Shown: positions 7,649 to 16,103 of the stretch, in pieces
How positions within the stretch are numbered: position 1 is the first letter of the stretch
How the letters are laid out: each line of letters starts with the position of its first letter
DNA from: Candidatus Helarchaeota archaeon
GTDB lineage: Archaea; Asgardarchaeota; Lokiarchaeia; Helarchaeales; HEL-GB-A
Reading direction: 5' to 3'
DNA: 25,769 nt
NCBI GenBank assembly: GCA_013375455.1
Contig: JABXJT010000069.1
Location: forward strand, 1-25,769
The notes under the pieces: model-generated
The model's database searches: none
Told to the model about the DNA's origin: nothing
What the model saw: the letters and a program-made list of their open reading frames with translations, nothing else
Translations under genes and position numbers: made by a program

Positions 7649-10600
7649 GTGGCAAGAATCAAGAAAGTACAAAATCGGTTAAAAAAATTAGAAAATCCCC
7701 AGCAAAAGGTCCGAGAGAAGGCTATCAGGGAATTATATGATATATTTAATAATGCTTCAGAAGATGAAATTAAAGAGTATGATGTTAAACTAATTGTTGA
7801 GGTATTAACGGAGCACTTGAATGACTCCTCAGATAGGGTGCGAGAAACTATAGCAGAAATTTTAGGGAAATTAGGTGTAGAAAACGCTATCACGCCTTTA
7901 ATAGTACTACTAGGAGATGAGAGTAGTTCGGTGGGGCGTGCTGCTCATTTCGCACTGAGAGAAATCGGAGAAATTGCTATCGAACCTTTAATCAGTGCAT
8001 TGAAAGATCCAAATGCGGAGAGACAGGAGAACGCGATGAGTACCCTAACAGATATTGGGGATCCTCGCATAATACCCGAATTAATCAGTTGTTTAAAAGA
8101 TAAAAATGAAAAAATCCAAGAAAAGGCTATGTGGGCTCTAATTCGACTCAAGACTGCTGCTGCTGATTCTTTAATCAGTGTTTTGAGAGACAGAAATGCA
8201 GATGTACGATATTATGCTGCTCGGGCGCTTGGATATAATAGGATCGTAAAAGTAGTTGAACCATTAATTGAAAGTATAAATGATGAAGATTCACTTGTAC
8301 GTTACACGGTTGTATTTGCACTTATGCAAATAGGTGATAAAAGAGCATTGGAACCATTGGTGATCTTTTTCAAAAATTTGAATGAAACAACAACTAATTC
8401 AAAAAGTTCCCAACTAAAAGAAGGCTTTATGAAATTTTTGGGGGGACTAAATGACCCGAAAGCAGTTGCTCCCCTTCTTACTTATCTCACAGATGAAATT
8501 CGAGATGTACGTTTAGAGGCAGTTAATGCGCTTGGTAAAATTGGTGATAAAAGGGCTGTAGAACCGCTGATTGCCCGATTGAATGATGAGGCTGCGTGGG
8601 TTCGTTGGAGTGCTGCCGAATCTCTTGGAAAAGTGGGGGATTCGAGGGCGATTGAGCCACTAATTGCTTGTTTGCAGATAGATAACTATAATATGCGACG
8701 TTCTGCCGCAGAGGCGCTTGGTGAAATAGGTGATAAGAAGGCGGTAACTCCTCTAATCAAACTTCTGAAAGATTATGATGGGCATATGCAAGTTAGTGCA
8801 ATAGAAGCATTAGGTAAAATCCAAGATAATCGAGCTATTGATCCCTTGGAGCCATTATTGGAAGATGAGTCCCCTAGCATTCGAAAGGCTACAGTTAAAG
8901 CGCTTATCTCCTTCGCAAAATCAGAAATGAAGGCTCTAATTGCGATATTAAAGGTTGAAAAGAGCGATTTAATCGAAATTCTTGAAGCCACCCTCACTGA
9001 AATTCCAATCGATAGAATAATACAGGCGCTAACCCTCAATTTAAAGAATTCAGGTTTCCTTGTCCGAAAAATGGCAGCGAATTGGCTCGGAAAGATAAAG
9101 GATCCAAGATCGATAGGACTGCTAATAGAAAGTTTACAGGATGATCATTGGGCTGTACGAAAAAGAGCGACCATATCTCTAGGTAAAGTGGGGGATTCTA
9201 GGGCAGTAGAACCATTGATAAAATGCCTGAAAGATGAAGATACTAGTGTACGATACAATGCAGCAGAAGCGCTTGTCGAGATAGGAGATGAGCGCGCAAT
9301 CAAGCCGCTGACCTCCTGTTTGAATGATGAATCAGCAGTGATCCGGAATAAAATACCACAACTTCTTGAGGTCCTGAAAGAGAAGGTTCATCTTTGGCCT
9401 CAACTTGCATTAGATGAGTCAAAGCATGTTCCAGAAGCAGAACCCTTGATTTCAGCATTGCGAGATGGGGATACTACAGTAATTGACGAACTTGGGAATT
9501 TGGGTGATCCAAGAGCAGTGGACCCATTGATTAAATGCTTAAAATCTAAGGATATAAAAGTTCGAATAAAAGCAGCTGAAGCTCTTGGTAAGATAAAGGA
9601 TTTAAGAGCAGTTAGACCCCTTATTGAAAAACTTACGGATTCGAAAACATGGATACGTTCGGCGGCGGTTAAAGCTCTTGGCAATCTCGGGGATAAACGT
9701 GCTGTTGAGCCTTTATTCAAATTATTAAAGAAGAGCTATGAAAGTAAATACCTTATAAATGAGTTAATAGACTCTCTTTTAAAAATTGAAATAGATATGT
9801 TAGAACAAATCATAAAATATGAAAAAGATGAAAAATTAGAGCCTGATAAACGCTCAAAAATAGCAAAAAAACTCGGAAGTCTAAAAGAATCAGAGATTAT
9901 AGAACCCTTATACCAACGCTTAAATGACAAGGATCACAATATCAGGTTTCGTGCAGCAAAGTTACTAAGCGAAATCAACGATTTAAAGTCACTTGAGCCG
10001 TTACTCACATACATTACGGATAAATATAATGAAAAAGAGCACGGACGATTTGATAATTTTCTTTTTAATAAATATTTAGCTACTCAAGCATTAATAAACA
10101 TAATAATGAAGACAGAAAATATTCCTAGCCAAATATTAGAAAATTTTGAAGAATTTATACAAAAAAAATATCCAGCTATTAGTAGAAAATATGCATCTCA
10201 AATCAATAAAAAGAATTTCATAATGGTACTTAAAGATATAATGAATGAATTTTCCCAAAAGTATTTTGAAAATCGCGATAAATCCCGCCAAGAGGCAAAA
10301 ACTAAGGGTCGCGCTTTAGTTTCAAAGGAACCTAATTATTTATTAAAAACATTCGATAGAGGCGAGTTGCTCTTTTCATTGGCAATTTCTCCTGATGGAG
10401 ATAATATCATTAGTGGGGAACTTTTTAACATAAATTTTTTAGATTTTGAAACGGGAAAGGTGCTTAAGACTCTCAAAGATGGGCATATCGTAAGTTCTAT
10501 CAGCATTTCTCCAGATGGAGAATACTTGGTTAGTACTTCAAAAAATTCCGAAAAGATTTATTTATGGGAATATTCAACAGGCAAACTTCTTTATGAGACT

Positions 10601-12340
10601 GAAAAATATGGATGGAATGTGGAATCTGCTATTTTTTCTCCCGATGGAAAAACTATTGTTTGTGGGGCAGGACACGAAGGAATAAGGGATTGGGAAGTTC
10701 CAACACTGAAGCCCCTTAGATTAATCTATGAAGATACGGTTACTTGTTGGGATGTGAAGTTCACGCCAGATGGGAAATACCTTGTCGCTGGCACTACAAA
10801 GGGCGATGTGCAAATATGGGATTTTATAACGGGAAAATTCGTTAAAAGGTTTCAGCATGAAGGTTTCGTATTATCAGTCGCGGTTTCTCCAGATGGACAA
10901 TATGTGATAAGTGGATCTACAGATAATAACATAAAAATTTGGGATCTCATAAAAGGTAAGCTTGTTCGAACGCTCAAGGGTCATGAGAAGGCGATAACCT
11001 CGGTCGCAATATCGCCAGATGGACGATATATAGTAAGCGGATCAGCAGATGAAACCATAAAGGTCTGGGATTTCTCGTCCGGTAAATTGTTTAGAACGCT
11101 TAAAGGGCATAAAAGCCGAATCACTGCCGTGGCAATAACTCCTGACGGGCACTTCATCGTCAGTGCATCTGAAGATTATATGATTAAAGTCTGGGATTAC
11201 TTGGATGTAAAAAAAGAACAAAGAGAAGAAATTCATCAAATAATGATGAACTTAGAAACCTATGAAGGTGAGGATTTGATTAACTCCCTCGAGGAGCTTG
11301 CCTTTTTACTCACGCAAGATCCCCCAAACCGAAAAAAATATACAGTACCTGAAATAATTCAACCCATTACCCGTGCATTAACCAATGACTCCCCCAAGGT
11401 ATCTATTACTGCCGCACGCGTATTCGAGAATCTGGATTCTGAATTATTATCGCAATATTTACACACACGATTGAGCTCTGGCAGACCGAAAGAAAAAGTT
11501 GAACTTATTAAAGCGATGGATAAGATTGATGATTCGTTAGCGATTCAATTCCTCTCCACAAGCATAAGATCTTATAACAGCCAAGTGAAGGCGAAAACTA
11601 TCGAGGTTCTTCATAAATCAGGCAATGAAAGAGCTATAGAACTTCTTTTTATCACTTTAAAGGACGCAGATCTTGAAGTTCGCGAAAAATCAGCCTATGC
11701 ACTTGAATACTTCATGAAAAAGAAGTCAGAAACTTTTTTTGAACTTCTTTCTGAATTTATAGACCAAAATTATGTTTGGAACCTGACAAGATTGGTGTTG
11801 TATAGGAATATGCGATGGGGGCATGGTATGGAAGATTATGATTATGAGGCATATACTAATTTACTTAAACAATCAGTAAAAATTTGTAAAGGAGATCCAA
11901 ACTTAGAAAGAAAATTTAGACCAATGATTAATAAAATCAAACAACTACGGAAAATTCGCCGGTTTGCTGTTCCGATAGCTGAATCTGATAATGCCGTTTT
12001 AGGTTCACATATTAATTCACGAATCTCTGTCTTGGAAGCGGAGGTTAGGGAGAAGATAGAAATCAGGATCGAACACCGTCCGACGCAACATCCGAGTGGC
12101 TGGGAAGATCGAAATTATGAATGGTTTTACATATTCGTTCTCACAAATCCAAAACTAGGTCCTCCTCTTGAAAAGGCTAAAGTTAAGGAATTAAAGTTTA
12201 AAGTTGGGCATACACTCCTAAATGAAATAGCTTATGAAGGGATGAAGAAGCGCAAACTAAAAATTCGCTGTAGCGGACGGCTTATCAAAGATAAATGGGG
12301 ATATATGATTAAAAACGTGTCCAATGTTGAAGAAATTTAA
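7649..12340 (+). CDS. giant HEAT-repeat / WD40 propeller / HEAT scaffold protein
   Basis: 1563 residues. The start is GTG at 7649 behind GGGGGAC; an ATG two bases earlier is in a frame that stops quickly. Residues about 40-800 are PBS-lyase-type HEAT repeats of about 30 residues (consensus G-D-K-R-A-V-E-P-L-I with a following V-R-x-x-A-A-x-A-L-G-K-I). Residues about 900-1190 form seven WD40 blades, each with S/T-P-D-G and W-D/W-E or similar, i.e. one complete propeller. HEAT-like helices return at about 1225-1365. The last about 90 residues are rich in beta strands (KLKIRCSGRLI, WGYMIKNVSN) and might be an OB-like domain; this is a guess. There is no signal peptide or membrane helix, so it should be cytoplasmic. 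The architecture implies protein-protein scaffolding; no catalytic motif was seen. Confidence 0.9.
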   Translation: MARIKKVQNRLKKLENPQQKVREKAIRELYDIFNNASEDEIKEYDVKLIVEVLTEHLNDSSDRVRETIAEILGKLGVENAITPLIVLLGDESSSVGRAAHFALREIGEIAIEPLISALKDPNAERQENAMSTLTDIGDPRIIPELISCLKDKNEKIQEKAMWALIRLKTAAADSLISVLRDRNADVRYYAARALGYNRIVKVVEPLIESINDEDSLVRYTVVFALMQIGDKRALEPLVIFFKNLNETTTNSKSSQLKEGFMKFLGGLNDPKAVAPLLTYLTDEIRDVRLEAVNALGKIGDKRAVEPLIARLNDEAAWVRWSAAESLGKVGDSRAIEPLIACLQIDNYNMRRSAAEALGEIGDKKAVTPLIKLLKDYDGHMQVSAIEALGKIQDNRAIDPLEPLLEDESPSIRKATVKALISFAKSEMKALIAILKVEKSDLIEILEATLTEIPIDRIIQALTLNLKNSGFLVRKMAANWLGKIKDPRSIGLLIESLQDDHWAVRKRATISLGKVGDSRAVEPLIKCLKDEDTSVRYNAAEALVEIGDERAIKPLTSCLNDESAVIRNKIPQLLEVLKEKVHLWPQLALDESKHVPEAEPLISALRDGDTTVIDELGNLGDPRAVDPLIKCLKSKDIKVRIKAAEALGKIKDLRAVRPLIEKLTDSKTWIRSAAVKALGNLGDKRAVEPLFKLLKKSYESKYLINELIDSLLKIEIDMLEQIIKYEKDEKLEPDKRSKIAKKLGSLKESEIIEPLYQRLNDKDHNIRFRAAKLLSEINDLKSLEPLLTYITDKYNEKEHGRFDNFLFNKYLATQALINIIMKTENIPSQILENFEEFIQKKYPAISRKYASQINKKNFIMVLKDIMNEFSQKYFENRDKSRQEAKTKGRALVSKEPNYLLKTFDRGELLFSLAISPDGDNIISGELFNINFLDFETGKVLKTLKDGHIVSSISISPDGEYLVSTSKNSEKIYLWEYSTGKLLYETEKYGWNVESAIFSPDGKTIVCGAGHEGIRDWEVPTLKPLRLIYEDTVTCWDVKFTPDGKYLVAGTTKGDVQIWDFITGKFVKRFQHEGFVLSVAVSPDGQYVISGSTDNNIKIWDLIKGKLVRTLKGHEKAITSVAISPDGRYIVSGSADETIKVWDFSSGKLFRTLKGHKSRITAVAITPDGHFIVSASEDYMIKVWDYLDVKKEQREEIHQIMMNLETYEGEDLINSLEELAFLLTQDPPNRKKYTVPEIIQPITRALTNDSPKVSITAARVFENLDSELLSQYLHTRLSSGRPKEKVELIKAMDKIDDSLAIQFLSTSIRSYNSQVKAKTIEVLHKSGNERAIELLFITLKDADLEVREKSAYALEYFMKKKSETFFELLSEFIDQNYVWNLTRLVLYRNMRWGHGMEDYDYEAYTNLLKQSVKICKGDPNLERKFRPMINKIKQLRKIRRFAVPIAESDNAVLGSHINSRISVLEAEVREKIEIRIEHRPTQHPSGWEDRNYEWFYIFVLTNPKLGPPLEKAKVKELKFKVGHTLLNEIAYEGMKKRKLKIRCSGRLIKDKWGYMIKNVSNVEEI

Positions 12341-12356
12341 AAAATTTAATTGAATA

Positions 12357-12381
12357 ATTCTTCTTAATTGGTAAGAAGAAT
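12357..12381 (+). terminator. perfect hairpin just after the HEAT/WD40 gene
   Basis: ATTCTTCTTA (12357-12366) and TAAGAAGAAT (12372-12381) form a perfect 10-bp stem with a five-base loop, 17 bases after the stop. It is AT-rich and has no T-tract behind it, so it may be a processing or stability hairpin, or a scar of rearrangement, rather than a classic terminator. Confidence 0.4.
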
Positions 12382-12383
12382 TA

Positions 12384-12494
12384 TATCTGTCTGGCGACTC
12401 GAAGATGGATTGTGAAATGCAAGCAGGCATGCGGATGGGTCAATTAGGGGAATTTCTACAAGAAGCCTTAGGAGACATCCTAAGAAGAGAATGA
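12384..12494 (+). pseudogene. 3' remnant of a third SCP2-like type-B gene
   Basis: This reads YLSGDSKMDCEMQAGMRMGQ followed by LGEFLQEALGDILRRE and TGA, in frame with the C-terminus of the type-B SCP2 gene at 7025-7426. Base by base, 12389-12494 matches 7321-7426 without gaps and with 12 differences. About half of the differences are silent, so the copy was probably a protein-coding paralogue before truncation. The start and the first two thirds of the gene are missing; homology fades immediately before 12384, next to the hairpin. Confidence 0.85.
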
Positions 12495-12549
12495 AACACT
12501 AAAACACTATATCCTTTTCTTCCCTTATTTTTCTAATTATTATAGAAAT

Positions 12550-12630
12550 TTAATAATTATAATAATATTGGATGGTAAATGCTAATATAATTCCAAGTAA
12601 CACGATTAACACGGGTAGGATGCCACCCAC
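12550..12630 (-). CDS. possible 26-residue single-helix membrane peptide behind TFB
   Basis: On the minus strand, directly after the TFB stop, comes AGAGAGGTGG, then TTGA, then GTG. The GTG opens a 26-codon frame reading (Met/Val)GGILPVLIVLLGIILAF and then TIQYYYNY, ended by TAA. The peptide is one hydrophobic helix of about 18 residues with a tyrosine-rich polar tail. The ribosome site is a close match to the anti-Shine-Dalgarno complement and well spaced (five bases from GAGGTG to the start), which is the main argument that it is real. No family is recognised. It would be co-transcribed with TFB. Confidence 0.42.
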   Translation of the reverse strand: MGGILPVLIVLLGIILAFTIQYYYNY

Positions 12631-12644
12631 TCAACCACCTCTCT

Positions 12645-13628
12645 TTAAACATCCAATTTTAGATTTAAATTTTTTATTATCTCCTTATAGCGATTCCGAA
12701 TCGTGACTTCGGTAACGTGTGAGACCCTAGCAATATCTCGTTGCGTGCGACGTTCCCCTTCGAGAACACCCGCTATATACAAGGCTGCCGCCGCCAAACC
12801 TTTGGGATCCTTGCCAATTGTTAAGTCCTTTTTCCGGGCTGAACCGAGAATTTTACTAGCTTCCTTTTGGACGTGGGGTGATAATTGAAGCTCTTCACTA
12901 AATCGAGACACGTAATCGGTGGCCTCCATTAAGGGAATTTTTAAATTCAAACGTTCAACAATAAAACGATAATTGCGGGCGAGTTCCTTCTTTGATACCT
13001 TGGCATATCTAGTAATTTCTTCTAAAGTCCGAGGTAACTTATGCAATCGACAAGCAGCATAGATACTGGCTGCAACAGTCGCCCCAATCTTCTTACCCTT
13101 AATATGACCCCCTTTTATCGCTTTCCTATAGATTAGTGCGGCCCGCTCTTTGATGTCTTTGGGGAGTTCTATCTGTGATGCTAACCGGTCCAGCTCACTC
13201 ATCGCCTTGGATAAATTCCTCGCGAGACTAGAATGAACTCGCGATCTGATTTGCCACCGACGCAACCTATAGATCTGGGCTCTCTTTTTAGGAGTTATTT
13301 TTTTCCCAAAGATATCTTGATCATGCCAATCAATTACCGTGGATAACCCTTTATCGTGTATGATCAAACTTCCCGGACTACCAGTCCTGGCCTTCTTATT
13401 TATTTCCTTACTTTCGTAAGCTCGCCACTCAGGGCCTTGATCAATTATATGGTCTTCAATAACCAGACCACATTCGCCACATATTACCTCACCGCGTGCC
13501 GGATCTTTAATGATATTGCCCTCCTCACATTCTGGGCACGTTTCATTATCTTCAATAATGCTAGCTTCGGCAAATGTGGCTTCGGGTACCTTCTTATTCT
13601 TCTTACTCTTCACGTGTGAGACCGTCAA
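12645..13628 (-). CDS. tfb: transcription initiation factor B (TFB / TFIIB)
   Basis: 327 residues, full length. It bridges TBP-bound promoter DNA and RNA polymerase. An N-terminal zinc ribbon (Cys31, Cys34, Cys50, Cys53) is followed by the B-reader/linker (about 60-115) and two cyclin-like repeats (about 125-215 and 225-325). The second repeat ends in the helix-turn-helix that reads the BRE (TQRDIARVSHVTEVTIRNRY). The start is a TTG: no ATG or GTG upstream fits, a GGAAGATGA site precedes it, and the next in-frame Met is beyond the zinc ribbon. About 30 extra residues, lysine-rich at first, precede the ribbon. A palindrome lies in the leader. Many archaea have several TFBs; this may be one of them. 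Confidence 0.97.
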   Translation of the reverse strand: MTVSHVKSKKNKKVPEATFAEASIIEDNETCPECEEGNIIKDPARGEVICGECGLVIEDHIIDQGPEWRAYESKEINKKARTGSPGSLIIHDKGLSTVIDWHDQDIFGKKITPKKRAQIYRLRRWQIRSRVHSSLARNLSKAMSELDRLASQIELPKDIKERAALIYRKAIKGGHIKGKKIGATVAASIYAACRLHKLPRTLEEITRYAKVSKKELARNYRFIVERLNLKIPLMEATDYVSRFSEELQLSPHVQKEASKILGSARKKDLTIGKDPKGLAAAALYIAGVLEGERRTQRDIARVSHVTEVTIRNRYKEIIKNLNLKLDV

Positions 13629-13640
13629 ATTTCATCTTCC

Positions 13641-13658
13641 TTACTCATTTTTGAGTAA
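13641..13658. promoter_or_regulatory. TTACTCA-N4-TGAGTAA palindrome in the TFB leader
   Basis: Perfect 7-bp arms with a TTTT centre lie 13-30 bases upstream of the TFB start. A TATA-like stretch (ATATATT on the minus strand, near 13667-13674) lies just upstream, so the palindrome would cover or adjoin the expected transcription start. That is where an archaeal repressor would act. The hairpin could alternatively act at RNA level. Confidence 0.4.
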
Positions 13659-13953
13659 TTTATTTTCAATATATTCTCACTAGTATGCAGAATTCATATC
13701 CTAATTCTCATTCAGAAGAGTCCAAAGCGCGAATTTTTTACCTTCAGACTCTGTAATAGGAAATTATTGCTCTAATTAAGTCAAGAGAAATAAGAGATAA
13801 ATAGATAAAAAGATATGAGTAATCTTTACCGCCATTTTTCTGACAATTAGAGACAAAATTAGATTTAATTCTCGACAAAATGGTGACACTTTTAAGTATT
13901 CAATGTGAAAATATTAAGATAAACGATAAATTCCAAGATTTAGAAGCTTTAAA
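13659..13953. other. intergenic region between TFB promoter and DapA-like gene
   Basis: About 300 AT-rich bases with no convincing gene. It holds the TFB promoter region at its left end (TATA-like ATATATT) and the 3' flank of the lyase gene at its right end. A short minus-strand open stretch (about 13690-13755, reading ITESEGKKFALWTLLNEN then stop) has protein-like composition and could be a gene remnant, but it is too short to identify. No tRNA or repeat array was seen. Confidence 0.4.
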
Positions 13954-14823
13954 CTATAATTCTTTAAATTTTTGAAGTTTCTTCCGTACTCTCTCCTTGA
14001 TAACTCTCAATGGGCTCCTCACTTGCGGATCAATTTCCCGTCCACGCACGACTAATAACTCCTTTGTCAGAGAGATCAGGTAATCCGCGGGTTGAATGAA
14101 ATGTGGGAATAACTTGGAGAATTTCCCCCACAGGCTCTCAAATTTCTCAGGGCTCTTGTAACTGTCCCATAGTTGCACGAGCAGGTTTGGAAAACAATTT
14201 CCCATACCCAAAATCAGTCCATCCACTCCAATCTTAAGCGCGCTTTTTAGAAGAGGTTCAGAACCACAAATAACGCAGAATTCCGGGGGTGTTAAATCGA
14301 TCATTTCTTGAATATGATTGATATCAACGGCGGTCTCCTTAATCCCGTCCAAAATCTTCTTTTCTGCAAGTTTCGCGATGAATTTTGGGGAGAGGTCAAT
14401 TCCCGTGGTTAAAGGAAAGTTGTAAGCATATAATGGAATCTCAATTGAGGACGCGATTTTCTCGTAATGCATTTCAATATTCGCTCCTTCTAATGGATAG
14501 AATGCTTGAATCAAGGCCATTACTACCGTGGCCCCAGCATTTTCAGCAAATTTTGCTAAATCTATCGCCATTTTAGTGCTTATAGCTGATATACCCACCA
14601 TTAAAGGAACTCGCCCTTTAACCTGATCAACGGCGATTTCGATGATCTGTTCTTTTTCCGTTTTTGAGAGGTAGGCAAATTCGCCTGTTGAACCTAAAAC
14701 CAAAAGGGCATGAACCCCCGCGTCAATTAAAAAGTCAATGTGCTCTCTTATTGCCTTTTCATCAATTTCCTGGTCCCCCTTGAATAAAGTCACCATCGCA
14801 GGAATGATACCTTTCAATTTCAT
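13954..14823 (-). CDS. dihydrodipicolinate synthase/N-acetylneuraminate lyase family aldolase
   Basis: A 289-residue TIM-barrel lyase of the usual family length. It forms a Schiff base with a 2-oxoacid: LGSTGEF (43-49) binds the carboxylate, Tyr134 in YNFP is the proton-relay tyrosine, and Lys162 in G-I-K-E-T is the Schiff-base lysine. In true DapA the motif after YN reads P-x-R-T-G and the arginine holds the second substrate's carboxylate. Here it reads YNFPLTTG, with Thr in place of Arg. That argues against lysine biosynthesis and for another aldolase or lyase acting on pyruvate or a related oxoacid. The gene starts 10 bases after the DUF362 gene (GGTGA site), so the two form an operon divergent from a ThDP enzyme. 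Confidence 0.9.
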   Translation of the reverse strand: MKLKGIIPAMVTLFKGDQEIDEKAIREHIDFLIDAGVHALLVLGSTGEFAYLSKTEKEQIIEIAVDQVKGRVPLMVGISAISTKMAIDLAKFAENAGATVVMALIQAFYPLEGANIEMHYEKIASSIEIPLYAYNFPLTTGIDLSPKFIAKLAEKKILDGIKETAVDINHIQEMIDLTPPEFCVICGSEPLLKSALKIGVDGLILGMGNCFPNLLVQLWDSYKSPEKFESLWGKFSKLFPHFIQPADYLISLTKELLVVRGREIDPQVRSPLRVIKERVRKKLQKFKEL

Positions 14824-14833
14824 GCACTTTCAC

Positions 14834-15988
14834 CTACTCTTCTTTCCAGGTCGTGTCACAATCCCCCCGGCGTCCAAAGAAGATCCAATTGATGGGGGGA
14901 ATGACCATCCAAAAATGCCGCAAAGATCGGAGGAGTCGGGGGTTCGTTTTATAAATGAATTTAAGGCTCACTCTATTCCGTTCTACGACTTTTGGGGGGA
15001 TGACATGCTCTTGTATTGTCTTCTTAATTGATTCCGGAATGGTAGCTGAGCCTGATAGAAGTGGTGCATCTGAATTCCAGATCCCCAATTTTTCATTTAC
15101 CTGTGCATAGGCAACTTTTTTATAGGGAAACCCTAAAACTTCGGCGCCTATTTTATCTGCCGCGAGGAAATCATTCGAGATGATAAAATGACCGAACCTC
15201 GAGGGTTTACAAAAATGGGGTCCTTGCCCGGCACAAACACACTTTCCACCCAAGATATTCAGGTCAGGATTATGAACCCTGGCAGACCCTGCAATTACCA
15301 TGTCCAAAGCCTCGGGGCTGACGTAATCGTGAAACTTTGTTTTCGACTCATCGGAAATCGCCCCATACAAGTTCTTCGCAGCTAGGGTCACCCCACACTC
15401 CCAGTGATGTTTAATGGGTGCAAAATTGATTAATATTTTTTTCTCTCTATTGAAGAGAAGGTCCTGGGACAATAAAACGGACTCGTTGAAACCGCGAAAG
15501 TAAAAATGAATCATCGGTCTATATGAGAGTTTTAAGAATCTGATGTCCTTTCTTTGAAGGAGCTCTAAATATCCCCGCCTCTTTAAAAGGTGGTAATCAA
15601 CCACGTGCCCCCAATTATTTGCTTCCGCCAAAAATATTTGTTTATTGCTCACAACATCCAATAGATAATCAGTTAAAGCATCCACGCCCTTTAGAGGGGT
15701 TTGGGATGCGCGAATTTTATAAAACCCCCCACAGAGATTAACCTTAATAATTACTTTGCTTGAAGGCTTTATGACTTTCTTCAAGCCCACCTTATCCATC
15801 GCTTTTGCCATGCTCTCGTGCATGTCCCCTTCAATCTTATGAACATATGCAAAAGATTCAGTCGGCTTCTTATCTGCCTTCAACTCATAGCCATAATAGG
15901 CGCCATCCTTCTTTCTGATTTCGTAATTCCATGTTTCATAAACGACGTCACCGATTTTTTGCTGAACTTTCGCAGAAGTTTCTACCAT
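14834..15988 (-). CDS. DUF362 domain protein
   Basis: 384 residues. The family is recognised by the VIIKVNLCGG strand (about 83-92), the block K-H-H-W-E-C-G-V-T-L-A-A-K-N-L-Y-G (about 198-214) followed by the H-D-Y segment, and a late FIISNDFLAADKIGAEVLGF block. DUF362 proteins have no firmly established reaction; some members carry ferredoxin domains. This one has no CxxCxxC cluster motif, but it has a local cysteine-rich loop (GGKCVCAGQGPHFC). The C-terminus is basic and partly hydrophobic. The ATG is preceded by AAGGAGG, a strong ribosome site. It is first in an operon with the DapA-like lyase, so it probably acts in the same pathway, but its role is unknown. Confidence 0.85.
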   Translation of the reverse strand: MVETSAKVQQKIGDVVYETWNYEIRKKDGAYYGYELKADKKPTESFAYVHKIEGDMHESMAKAMDKVGLKKVIKPSSKVIIKVNLCGGFYKIRASQTPLKGVDALTDYLLDVVSNKQIFLAEANNWGHVVDYHLLKRRGYLELLQRKDIRFLKLSYRPMIHFYFRGFNESVLLSQDLLFNREKKILINFAPIKHHWECGVTLAAKNLYGAISDESKTKFHDYVSPEALDMVIAGSARVHNPDLNILGGKCVCAGQGPHFCKPSRFGHFIISNDFLAADKIGAEVLGFPYKKVAYAQVNEKLGIWNSDAPLLSGSATIPESIKKTIQEHVIPPKVVERNRVSLKFIYKTNPRLLRSLRHFWMVIPPINWIFFGRRGDCDTTWKEE

Positions 15989-16059
15989 TGCATCAGTCCT
16001 CCTTACAACTTGAATTTAGATTACCATCTTGAGGTACTCAATTATTAACATAAATGTAA

Positions 16060-16070
16060 TTTAATATATT
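16060..16070 (+). promoter_or_regulatory. TATA-like box between the divergent DUF362 and ThDP-enzyme genes
   Basis: TTTAATATATT is centred about 39 bases before the ATG of the ThDP enzyme, leaving room for a short leader with the AGGTGG ribosome site just before the start. Its near-symmetrical AT core could also serve the divergent DUF362 operon. Confidence 0.35.
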
Positions 16071-16103
16071 TGTTAATACAGCTCAAGGTTAGGTGGCAAT
16101 CTC

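Noticed and set aside
8400..9720. Repeated DNA in the HEAT region as a possible repeat array
   Set aside because: The periodicity (about 90 bases) is the protein-level HEAT repeat, with diverged DNA; there are no conserved direct repeats with unique spacers.
7645..9930. Minus-strand frames opposite the HEAT repeats
   Set aside because: They are serine-rich shadows produced by the repeated plus-strand HEAT coding sequence.
13690..13755. Short minus-strand peptide-like stretch (ITESEGKKFALWTLLNEN)
   Set aside because: Too short to assign, no start or ribosome site, and no partner segment; noted only within the intergenic entry.
13659..13953. Possible tRNA or small RNA gene
   Set aside because: No cloverleaf or conserved T-loop (GGTTCRA) and no strong GC-rich fold were found in this AT-rich stretch.
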